The translations under genes and the position numbers were made by a program. Source: Pholiota molesta (lineage: Eukaryota; Basidiomycota; Agaricomycetes; Agaricales; Strophariaceae). Taken from it: a stretch of 21,098 nucleotides of DNA. Location of the stretch: assembly GCA_014925825.1 (NCBI GenBank), contig JACGCK010000482.1, positions 1-21,098 on the forward strand. The letters are read 5' to 3'. Under the pieces are notes generated by a model, which saw only the letters and a program-made list of their open reading frames with translations, was not told the DNA's origin and made no database searches. Of the stretch, positions 9,175 through 17,925 are shown in pieces (positions within the stretch are counted from its first letter, which is position 1; each line of letters starts with the position of its first letter).

Positions 9175-11189
9175 TTACACAAATCCTCTCCACCTAATTT
9201 CTAAGTATCTCAGCGGAAAATAAAGCACCCCACTAAGCGCAAACGCGACTTCAAAACCAATATCCCCTGTAGTCCGTGCAATAGGACCAACAAACCAGAC
9301 TTGGTCCATTGAGGGAATAACAAGGCCGAAGCAAGCCACTCCCGCCACAATCGCTGCCAGGCCTGTTGGTAGACGCACGGGGGCGTTCCACGCTTTTTCG
9401 TTGTATAATGAAGGGTCATTTTTTCGAAAGGAAAGATGCTCGATGAGGACGATGGCGACATAGGCGGATGCCCAATAGCCGATTATGCCGAGGAAGTTGA
9501 CGAGGGTATCGTAGAATTTGTGGGCGCCGACGATCGATATCGGAACAACGCTAGGAGGGAGATAAAATTCTTATAGCTGATACACAGATGGAATTGGATA
9601 GAGAACCTACATCGCGGTTGCCACAATCGAGAAGAAGTATCGCGGAACGACGACAAGTGCAGGGATAAAGACTTGCATGTTGATGGATATCGAGTAGAAT
9701 GTGGCGGCGATATTCGCAGCGACAGACAAAGACAGCAAAACGGTCAGAAATTTCCCGAAGCCCCCAACAGGATGGAGGGTGGCCTCAAGCAATCCTCCAA
9801 CATTACCGCCCGTATATCCCGTTTCCCAATCGGGAACAGAAGGTGCGGCTATAACAACTGCAGCTCCGAGACACTGCAAAGTAACCTAGAAATGGAAGAA
9901 TGTTGTTAGTCGATAGGGTACGAGCCTGTAATGTATCTTATACTCACAATTGGGAGCAAGAATCCGAAGTACGCCGCGAAAAACATCTTCCAGCTAAAGG
10001 TTTCCCGGTCAATCATCGGCGACCTTCACTTGTAGGTCATCGTACCTGGATACCGTCGGTCGAAAGTAACTGGTAAAATCGCAGGAAAGGCCAGAATATG
10101 TGATAGAAAACCCAGCCAGGGTTGACGCAAAGGATAACACTGCGGCCGCAGTCGCAGGCTCCATAGGAGGTGGATTAGATAGATGTTTTCCGCCGACGCC
10201 AAGTACGATGATGCATGTAATCAGAACGGGGATCCAGGCGAGACGCTCATACCTATGAATGTGGTTAAGCTTTTGGTTGGATGAGCCTAACCAATGATAG
10301 ATCACGTACCAGTTTAGAACTGTAAACCCGCAGAAGGAAACGAGAAGGGATATCACAGCAATGACGACGATTCCGACTCTGGATTTGAATAGTTAAAGCA
10401 ATATTTTCAAATATTGCGCGTCAGAATTGAGAAATGACTCACGTCCAACTCAAATTGTGACTCGAAACGCTTGCCAACGCCTGGCCTCCCAATATACTGT
10501 TTAGAATCGAGAAGCCTATCATGCCAATAAGGTTCATGATACAAGGTATAATTACCCCGTAGTATCTGACAGAAATCTTCTTTTAGCAATTTCATTAGAC
10601 GATATATAACCAACGCACCCAAACGAATAACGAGAGATTATCATTTGACGCATTCCTAATTTTGGACCCCATACCCCACTGAGAGCGGAGAAAGAGATAT
10701 CAGGGACCCGTTAACGACCAAAAGAGAGTCTAAAAAGCTCACATATAAGCAGGAAATGCGCAGCACAAGAGATTGAAGAATAGAATCGTCAAACACGTAT
10801 CCCTAAGCCCCAGTCCAAAAACTACAGGTCCGAGGGTTCCCGCAGAGAATCTGGGGGTAGCGTCAAACCGATCCTGTACACAGTATACTGACCAACCACA
10901 TACGAAAGGATGTTGAAGTTCATCGAGAACCATACGAAAAATATTTTGCTGTACGGATGATCAACCCGTTCGTCCAGAGGCACAGGAGATATTCCTTGTC
11001 ATTATCGTCAATGAAAACGCGATATAGAAAAAATCGTGTGGATGTACCTCTCTCTTCTACCCCCAATGTCAACAACCTGCTCCCAAACCAAGTCTTCGGA
11101 CGTACGTCGTGCTCGTAAACCTGTTCCCATGGAGCTACCCTCTCTTTATCAATGTCGAGAGATGGACTTTTGGGCGAGTCGGAGGACAT
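9175..11189 (-). CDS. NCS1-family permease, Fcy2-like (purine/cytosine-type transporter), intact copy
   Basis: Ten exons on minus: 11048-11189, 10904-10994, 10743-10850, 10619-10678, 10443-10565, 10310-10378, 10046-10252, 9948-9993, 9611-9885, 9175-9550; 498 aa, the usual size. All introns are GT-AG, 52-64 nt. NCS1 carriers are 12-helix plasma-membrane cation symporters for nucleobases and related compounds. Family marks: RGISPVPLDER before helix 1, WFSMNFNILSFSAG (helix 1), LRDTCLTILFFNLLCCAFPAY, GPKLGMRQMIISRYSFG, SILGGQALASVS and NWYERLAWIPVLI. In the helix 8 region it has AANIAATFYS (338-347), where classical Fcy2 proteins have an NN-x-PN motif, so the substrate may differ (Tpn1-like vitamin B6 uptake is an alternative). 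ATG at 11189 was chosen; an in-frame ATG 17 codons upstream is possible. The 57-nt intron 10253-10309 is a multiple of three without a stop, so retention would keep the frame. Confidence 0.92.
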
Positions 11190-11582
11190 TGGATGAGGGT
11201 GGAAAGAGAGGGAGTTGTTTTTATGACATATGCCATCCACTGAATTGGTATTACAATTTTACCTTCTACCGATAGCAAGGATAGACAGCGATTATCTCCA
11301 CATTCCAGGCACTCCAGCGGCAGAAAAAAGATCATGATCGGAATCGGAATCGGCGCGGAACAAATGCGGGCCGGGATCTTCCGTCGGGACAGCGTGGGCG
11401 TGCCCTGCCTAATGCGATTTGGCTGTGCCACCACGACTGCCCACTTGTTGGTCGACATAAGTACATACCGTGACACCACTGGTCAGTGTAGAGATTGTGC
11501 TTCGTAATCAACTGGGGTCTTCGTTTATATCGAGACGGTAGATTGATCCAATACAACTCTATGACTTCCAATCTTTCTCGCT
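11190..11582. promoter_or_regulatory. Promoter region of the intact permease; 3' flank of the glomulin-like gene
   Basis: This 393-bp gap separates two minus-strand genes. Three GATA cores cluster at 11270-11297: CGATAG on plus, GGATAG on plus and AGATAA on minus, some 80-110 bp upstream of the permease start. Two of the three fit the HGATAR consensus of fungal nitrogen regulators (AreA/Nit2 type), which are known to control many purine-uptake genes. Whether they act here is inference. The remaining ORFs in the gap have no motifs. Confidence 0.4.
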
Positions 11583-13646
11583 TCATACCAACAAACTTGC
11601 TTGAGCAGTATCAACTCTTTCCAAACTGATTTTCAAAGAAACGATAGGTGTGATATCGTGAAGATGGCCTTTTATTTGTTTTAAAAAAATCCTCATCCAG
11701 CTGTTTGGAAATAAAATACTCACTGTTCGATATAGCGGGATCGCTCACCCATCGCTCAATATTGCTTCGCAAGGGTGTCAACAAGCTGTGTTCGATAGAC
11801 TTGTGTATGTCCCTATCGCGAATTCCGGTCTCAATTTTCAAAAAGCAAAGATCAGTTATCGTTCGATGCGCTCAATTTCAACAAATTGTCTTACCAGATT
11901 TTCCTGATCTCTCTGGAGGAGGACATAATACAGGGATAGACACTCTACTAGTCTTCCAGGTTCAGCCGTCTCTTGAAAATCTTTGAGCGACAAGGCGGCC
12001 GTGAATAGGTCAGGTGGATCTGGTCGAAAAAGTATAGGCCCAAAGCTTCGCAAAAACAAAGGACTGCAAAAGGGATCATCCTTCCTGCGCGGAGTCGACA
12101 AAGACTGGAGTAATGCTTCTTTCACCAGACCCACTGCCGCCACACGCATTTGCGGGAATTCAGAATCTCGTGTATATTCCACAAGATGCTGAAACTTAAG
12201 CCGAGGTTCCGATGTAGAGAGGAGAAGAGAGAGCACACGAAAGGTTTGATGGCGGATGGCGGGGTCAGGATGAGCACTCGCAAGAGAGGGTAAGAGACCA
12301 CAGAGAGGTAATGTGATATCGTGCGGCAGATTAGTCACTGGTCTACTTGTTTGCCATGCATGTAGAGACCGTATGAGCACGGCAAGCGACTCGTCTAGGA
12401 AAGTATTGGTCTGTATTGAAGAGATGAAGGAAGGAAGAAGGAAGGACAACAGTTGGTCGAGATTGATCTGTGCAGCAGGATGGTATGCGTAGAAAACAAG
12501 ATGGACCGCTGAAGCTTGTCGATTGAAGTCATCAAATGGGAAGGCGAGAGCTGTATATTCGTCCTAACGAAGTTGAGTCGAGGAATAGAAAATATAGAAA
12601 ATAAGGATACCAGCAATCCCTGGATCTCTTTTTCGCCCGCTTCATTAGCAGATTGAGAGCGTGAGCGAAATGCAAGACGAGGGTAGCATTCCTCCAAGGT
12701 ACGTTGTGCGATGCCTGTATGTAGTCCACGTTGACAGGCGCGCAAAGATCGGTCAAGAAGGTTTCTCAAAAGGATCTGAAATATCTCATTGAGTTAATAC
12801 AAAGAAGCTATCAGCCCGAAACATTCTAGACAGACCTTGCATGCTTCGCTATCTTCCTTTGGATCTACATTAGATGCTACCCATTTTAGAACATTAGAGG
12901 ATAGTCTTGAAATGCCGGCAATAGTGTTGCGGCTTTCTTCCTTGGTCGCGATGGAACTTGTGGTGTCAATGATTTTTTGGAGTTCTTCAAACAGAGGTTG
13001 TAGAGTGTCTTCCGCTGACTTTCGACGAAGCTTTATCCTTGGAATTGCTGGATTTCAATAAATGAAGGAACGTGACCAATAAATCATTAGGACTCACCAG
13101 AGGCATACAGATCAACCAGTATCAAGAGTTGACCCATAGGGATAGTCTTTTTTCCAGCTTCTGGCGCTTTCTTTGTTTCCTCGTTGTCCTCGCCTTCGTT
13201 CGTGTCCTCCTCATCCTCTATTTCGAGAGTACGCTGCAGACGTTCTACTGCTTCTTGCACAGCCATTACCACTTCTTTCGCCGAGCCGCATTCACCAATA
13301 ACCGACAGAATATCTCTAGCCGCCGGGTCATCATAGGGCAGCAGGACAGGTAACGCATTTAGTGGATCCTAGACATCTGTGAGCCATTTCGATGTGCCCT
13401 CCGATGAAGGACTATATACCAAATATGATGTGCCTCCAAGGTTCGTGATAAGGTGATGGATGTCGGCAAGACTCCTTTGGGGGTCGGAATCGTTAACAGC
13501 TGAAATCAACAGATTGACGATGGTTGAGGTGACTTGCTAGGTTCCACATCAGTGGCTGCATCGTTAACGAATGCTTGGTCGACGATTACCTCATCGTCAC
13601 AATCGTCAGGTAGATGCAGAGCGGCTGCGAGATCTGCGTTCACCAT
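11583..13646 (-). CDS. Ybp1/Ybp2-glomulin-like protein (YAP1-binding / ALF4 / glomulin family)
   Basis: Eight exons on minus: 13590-13646, 13420-13536, 13098-13368, 12836-13047, 12611-12775, 11895-12563, 11724-11829, 11583-11668; 560 aa. Introns are 47-65 nt. The protein is mainly helical, as expected of a HEAT/ARM-like repeat fold, with an acidic Glu/Asp-rich insert within residues 90-125. Family-like segments: AIPRIKLRRKSA after exon 3, DEYTALAFPFDDFNRQASAV, LVECLSLYYVLLQRD, TGIRDRD, SLLTPLRSNIERW and near the end TPIVSLKISLERVD. Yeast members bind the oxidative-stress factor Yap1 or act at kinetochores; animal glomulin binds the ubiquitin-ligase subunit RBX1; the role here is not shown by sequence. 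The last exon uses the acceptor at 11669 because it alone gives the ISLERVD end; another at 11626 gives an unrelated tail. An upstream in-frame start is possible. Confidence 0.82.
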
Positions 13647-13904
13647 TGCTGACAGCTTGATAGGCAATGAACGCAAGACTTTGGAACGCGGGAAAGCAGC
13701 CGAAAGTCGCGATCGCGCTTTACAAGCTTTACATGTCACGAGATCTTCATCAGGGTGGACGCGCGCTTGATGTCAGACGCGCGCTGTCTTCGGTGTTCAA
13801 ACGTTCACTGCTCACAGTGTTCAAATAAATCTAATTCAAGACTCGGCAGTAAGTACTTAATATTATTTACGCTGCCGCGATGCAATCCACACCCAAAAGA
13901 TTGT
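13647..13904. promoter_or_regulatory. Promoter of the glomulin-like gene with two pairs of direct repeats
   Basis: This 258-bp gap should hold the promoter. GACGCGCGCT occurs twice in the same orientation at 13758-13767 and 13776-13785, 112-140 bp upstream of the ATG; the ACGCG core resembles the MluI cell-cycle box bound by MBF-type factors. A 9-bp direct repeat, GTGTTCAAA, lies at 13793-13801 and 13817-13825. Function is inferred from position and repetition only. Confidence 0.4.
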
Positions 13905-14619
13905 TTACAAATGACCTGTGTACCTAATTTCCAACCACCGCAATGGCGGATAAGTGATGAAATTCAGAAGGAATGCAATCTCAAATCCAAGATCGCCCGT
14001 CGTCTTCGCGATAGGCCCAGTAAACCACACCTGGCTAACGCAGGGAATAACAAGAGCAAATGATAGTATACCCGATCCCACTGCAGCAAACCCGGGAGGG
14101 AGGCGTCCGGGAACGTTCCACGCATCGAGGTCGTAGTTTGCGAAGTTGTTCTTGCGGAAGTATAGGTGCTCTATTAGAAGCATGGCTACGAACGCCGAGC
14201 ACCAATATGCGATCAAGCTGAGGAAGTTGGTGATAGCGGCGTAAAATCTATGTGCGCCAACAATGGAAATGGGGAGAACGCTATAATCAAAATATGATAT
14301 GAGCGCCAGTTATACGGCATAATAAATAAACAAAAATGGCGTACACAGCTGCAGTAACAACGGTGAAGACGTATCGGGGTACAACGACGAGCTGAGGGAT
14401 AAAGACCTGGAAATTGAAAGATGCGGAATAGAAGATGGAAACCAGATTCGCTGCAACTGAAAGACTCAAAAGCACTGTCAAGAAATTTCCAAATCCTCCC
14501 AGGGGCTGCAAAGCTGCTTCGAGAAGACCACCGACATTTCCACCCGCATAGCTCTCATTCCACAAAGGAACTGTGGCCGCGGCTCCAGAGAATGCAGCAC
14601 CCACGCATGCGAGCAAGGC

Positions 14620-14673
14620 CTGAACAGCGAAAGAATCAGGAGAAGAAAATAAACTCCAATGAGCATCACTTGC
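14620..14673 (-). other. GC-AG intron, 54 nt and stop-free (intron 8 of the frameshifted permease)
   Basis: The intron begins GCAAGT and ends GTTCAG, at the position of the GT-AG intron 9886-9947 of the sister gene. It is 18 codons long with no stop, so an unspliced message keeps the frame and gains 18 residues in a region where the sister has none. Confidence 0.7.
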
Positions 14674-15702
14674 CGTTGGTACAAAAAGCCCAGTGTACGA
14701 GTACCAGAACACCTTCCAGCTAAAACGAATGTTGAACGCTCAATTAAATCAAATTGAGGGAGTACATACCTTGCCCTTTTGGGCTGCAGATATATCGCAT
14801 AGTCAGCTGCAAAACCTGACCAGGTAATCATATAGCCTGCTTGCGTCCCTGCAAAGCCGAGTATAGAGCTTGCCGTTGGCGCTATGGTAGGAGGGAGATT
14901 GTTCAGGTGCTTCCCCCGACACCAACGACTATCATGAAGGTAATGAGGATAGGGATCCAAGCAATCCGCTCATACCTGAAAGGGTGTGAGTTTTCTGCCA
15001 ATCAGATAAAAATGATTCAGATAAATACCAATTTAGAAACCTGTAGCCACAGAATGACACGAGCACAGAGATAGCAGTGAATACCACAATGCCTACTCTA
15101 TATCATGGAAGTCAGAGAGATGTATTGCTATACAGAAGTAATAAATGACTCACGTCCAACTCAGGTGCCCATTCGTTACACTGGCTAGCGCTTGCCCTCC
15201 AAGGATACAGTTAGAGACCGAAAAGCCAACCACGCTCGCAAGATTAAGGACGCATGGAAGGATCACACCGTAATAGCTTCCTCGGTTGACTGAGATACAG
15301 TGATGTGGGACGAGTCCGAGCAGTGCTCACCCGAACGTATATCGTGCCAGAATCATTTGGCGCATGCCTAATCTCGGACCCCAAGTTGAACTGTCGGTTT
15401 CCAAATGAGATGCGCTGAGCGCCAAAGTGAAAATGAACGACGTACAAGTATGCCGGGAAAATGGCGCAAACGAGGTTGAAGCTGACGATAACGAGGCAAG
15501 AATCTCGGACACTGAGCTGGAAAGCCACTGGTCCTATAGTTCCAATAGAGAATCTAGGCGTACCGTATCCTTTCAGATAAAATAACAGAGCCATTCGTGC
15601 AGCATACTCACGCCAAGATATTCATATTTGAAGACAAAAAGACATAGCATATTTTGCTATACTGGATGTCTGTTCGTTCTTCGATGGGCACCGGGTGAAT
15701 GC

Positions 15703-15755
15703 CTAAAAGTTGAATAGTTTGAAGAACAGTCCACCATGAGTTTAATAGAACTTGC
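15703..15755 (-). other. GC-AG intron (intron 1 of the frameshifted permease)
   Basis: The 53-nt intron begins GCAAGT and ends TTTTAG. Its position and phase equal those of intron 1 of the intact sister (10995-11047, donor GTACAT). It contains an in-frame TAA if retained. No GT donor nearby keeps the frame, so a GC donor is required by the alignment. Confidence 0.75.
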
Positions 15756-15891
15756 CTCGCATCTCAACTCCCCATGTGGTCAACCACTGAGTCCATCGTT
15801 GTAGTTTCGACGTCGTGACGGGCGTCGTCGTTACGAAGCTTTCCTGTTTTTCATGGTCAGAATCCGTTTCCTTTACATCCAGGCCTGGCAT

Positions 15892-16788
15892 AATGGATAA
15901 GAACAGAGGAGAACGACGATAAAGGCGTAGTAGAAGATAAGGAGCTATGCGCCAAGGGCATTTAAATGAAGCTTTCCACATTTAAACGTGCGAAGAGAAT
16001 CATATAGCTCTTCATTGCTGATAGGAGCACAAAAGCCACGATATGGTATTACGACCCCAATCATCCCCAATCCTGTGAATAACTTCACATGACGAGCATA
16101 GGTGCAAGAGTCTCTCGCGAGTAAGTTGTTCAATGTTCATCAAGGAGGTCCGTGTCATTCCAGCCAACGACTAGTCACAGCGTTCAAGATTTGATATCTT
16201 GTCCAGACACAGGTCTGGATATAACCTGTCGTTATATGAGAATTCTCCAGACCAGCATGAATTGAAAATATGGTATTTTAGCAGATAATTCCCATGAATG
16301 AAGGACATGTGTGATCAGAACGACAGCTTCCAGGAAGGGTGAGAGCATGGCCGTTATCCAACATTCAGTGCGCGCAGTCCGAACCCATGGCTGTCAGACG
16401 ACTTTTGAGGATAATGAGAGCTTCAGAGAACTGGTCCACAGCCGCAGGTATAAGAGTGTGCATTACCAGGTTGGTTGTGGGACTGGTACGGTGGTAGGAC
16501 GAGACAACGAGTGCATGTGATGACTGGCTTGAGCATCATCCAATGATTTTGAATGAATCTGATGAACGTCGGAACGGCAAAGCGGCATGCTACCGATAAG
16601 ATTGTAGAGGAAATGAATGGACCAAGACAGGATCAAGATGCTAATTCGTGGTCGCCGAAGGCACTGACAGCTTGCTTCACGATTCAAGTTTCGGTAATTG
16701 GGCACTTATTTTGATCTAGTGACTTGGAAAAGCCTAAAGATAACATATCCACGTATTACGTTGAAAACTGCTGTTTGTTTCGTTTCGC
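15892..16788. other. Intergenic region upstream of the frameshifted permease
   Basis: No recognisable gene. A pair of adjacent perfect inverted repeats lies at 16202-16237. Two short ORFs (16311-16520 plus, 16463-16705 minus) overlap each other and show no domain. The part near 15892 should hold the permease promoter. Confidence 0.4.
16202..16237. repeat. Two adjacent inverted repeats
   Basis: TCCAGAC at 16202-16208 pairs with GTCTGGA at 16213-16219. ATATAAC at 16219-16225 pairs with GTTATAT at 16231-16237. A third TCCAGAC follows near 16255. They lie about 310 bp upstream of the permease start, in the range of promoter elements, and could bind dimeric transcription factors. Confidence 0.5.
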
Positions 16789-17109
16789 ATGGATGCACAC
16801 AGCCTCTATCCAGTGTCCAGTGGCACTACTAACGGTGATGATTTGATCGATATGATCATCTACAGTGCACACAACCTTCAGCTTCAAGGGCTATGGGAGG
16901 GAGCGCTGATCAATAACATGTAACATTTGATCAATTGTTCTAACTCGACCGACGCCCGATTGCGATATGTACATATGTTCAGAGATGAGTTAACTGAAGA
17001 ATTGACCTGGAAATCTTTACGCTCAAACCTTGAAGCAAGCGGGTTTGAAAGCTTTCTTGGTGGAATACTCGTAACGTCGTTTTATCTGCGCAAAATAGTA
17101 GGCTGCTGA
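16789..17109 (+). CDS. Possible small orphan protein, two exons
   Basis: Exons 16789-16919 and 16983-17109 would encode 85 aa, with a 63-nt GT-AG intron containing a CTAAC branch-site match (though about 40 nt from the acceptor). The first exon alone is a 43-codon frame that runs into a TAA exactly at the donor. The predicted protein has two amphipathic helices, around LIDMIIYSAHNLQLQG and LTWKSLRSNLEASGF, and a short hydrophobic end. No family was recognised. The frame kept across the intron supports it, but chance is a real alternative. Confidence 0.3.
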
Positions 17110-17925
17110 TTCCGGGGACTTATTACCAATTATTACTGCCGTTCGAACTTCGAATGCTCATTAATCATTGCCCACTGTAATTTCAGTTGCCCGCAAGTGA
17201 CAACTTGAACATACCCCAGGGTGCTCCAAGGGAAACTTTTGAATTTGCGGCGTTTATGGCGTTCCGATCGAAGGGTAGGTGTATGCGGCATTTGGAAAAA
17301 CTCGGCAAAAGTGCCAGTGGGTTCAAATTTAGAGGGTGTATATCCATAATAGATGGTGATGGAAAACTGGCTTGGAAGCCTGAAGGGTGTTGTCAAGGTC
17401 CGTTTCCAGCGCCCACAGCGCCCAAGAGAATGATCCAAAACATAGGAAAATCTTTGATAAGCCGCCCAGACGGCGTTTGATTGCCTCGAGGCCGGGGCGT
17501 GGCAATGTGAATGAAAATCCTCTAGTATTTTATTGTTGAATCAGTACTTGTTGTATTTGCGTTCATCTCGTAGGCTGCCAGGGGGAAGCACAGCAGATAA
17601 AACTATCACTTTCAACAGACTTTTAGCAAAAAAAGGACGCCAAGACTGACAGTAGGAGGTCGTGTGCGTGGCTTTATTTAAATTGGCCAGGCCGGAGACG
17701 TCTAGCCGAGCCGTGATGACATCAATTGCTTTTGGACCCTGCTTTGAATAAATCAAGGAGAAGCTGTTTTGTCACTTTTGTGTGTATCCAAGTAAATCCT
17801 ACAAAAGGCCGCGGCCAACCCATCGTTCTCCCACATTCCTTAATCCAGCGCTTGCCATCGCGCTCCGCCACTCCCTCATCCGTTGGTCTGCCTATCCCTA
17901 GTCATCCTTAGACTTCGCCGCGAGC
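17110..17925. other. Promoter side of the bestrophin-like gene
   Basis: Overlapping open frames on both strands (17187-17480 plus from a TTG codon, 17133-17438 minus) have no known motifs; the plus frame could be a decayed exon. AT-rich stretches near 17670 (TTTATTTAAAT) and 17745 (GAATAAAT) could serve as TATA-like elements. The last 100 bp before the ATG at 17926 are pyrimidine-rich, as is usual for fungal leaders. Confidence 0.4.

Larger units (their letters stand above)
13905..15891 (-). pseudogene. NCS1-family permease paralogue with a one-base frameshift in exon 7
   Basis: The ten-exon plan matches the 9175-11189 copy: 15756-15891, 15612-15702, 15446-15553, 15331-15390, 15154-15276, 15029-15097, 14770-14975, 14674-14719, 14345-14619, 13905-14280. 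Exons 2-6 and 8-10 have the same length in both copies; exon 7 is 206 nt instead of 207. The lost base lies at a run of five G (minus strand, 14913-14917), turning the conserved GGKHL segment into a TGA at 14903-14905, so the product would stop after about 219 aa, before half the helices. All later exons stay open and conserved (for example NVGGLLEAALQPLGGFGNF and CVSQVWFTGPIAKTTGD), so the lesion is recent or an assembly error. With the base present the protein would be 496 aa. Introns 15703-15755 and 14620-14673 start with GCAAGT, not GT. Substrate is unknown, as for its sister. Confidence 0.85.

Noticed and set aside
11217..11225. ATAAAAA as TATA box of the intact permease
   Set aside because: It is only about 28-36 nt from the start codon, which would leave almost no leader.
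11190..11240. Longer N-terminus of the intact permease from the upstream in-frame ATG at 11240
   Set aside because: The extra 17 residues are His/Ser/Pro rich with no match to the sister protein, and the CT-rich stretch before 11189 looks like a leader. It cannot be excluded.
11525..11625. Alternative last exon of the glomulin-like gene, acceptor at 11626
   Set aside because: It keeps the frame but needs a 98-nt intron and gives an unrelated tail. The 55-nt intron ending at 11669 gives the family-like SLKISLERVD end.
15277..15300. Acceptor CTCAG near 15290 for exon 5 of the frameshifted permease
   Set aside because: It puts YYGVILP out of frame. The GGAAG acceptor at 15277 restores the frame and the 123-nt exon length seen in the sister.
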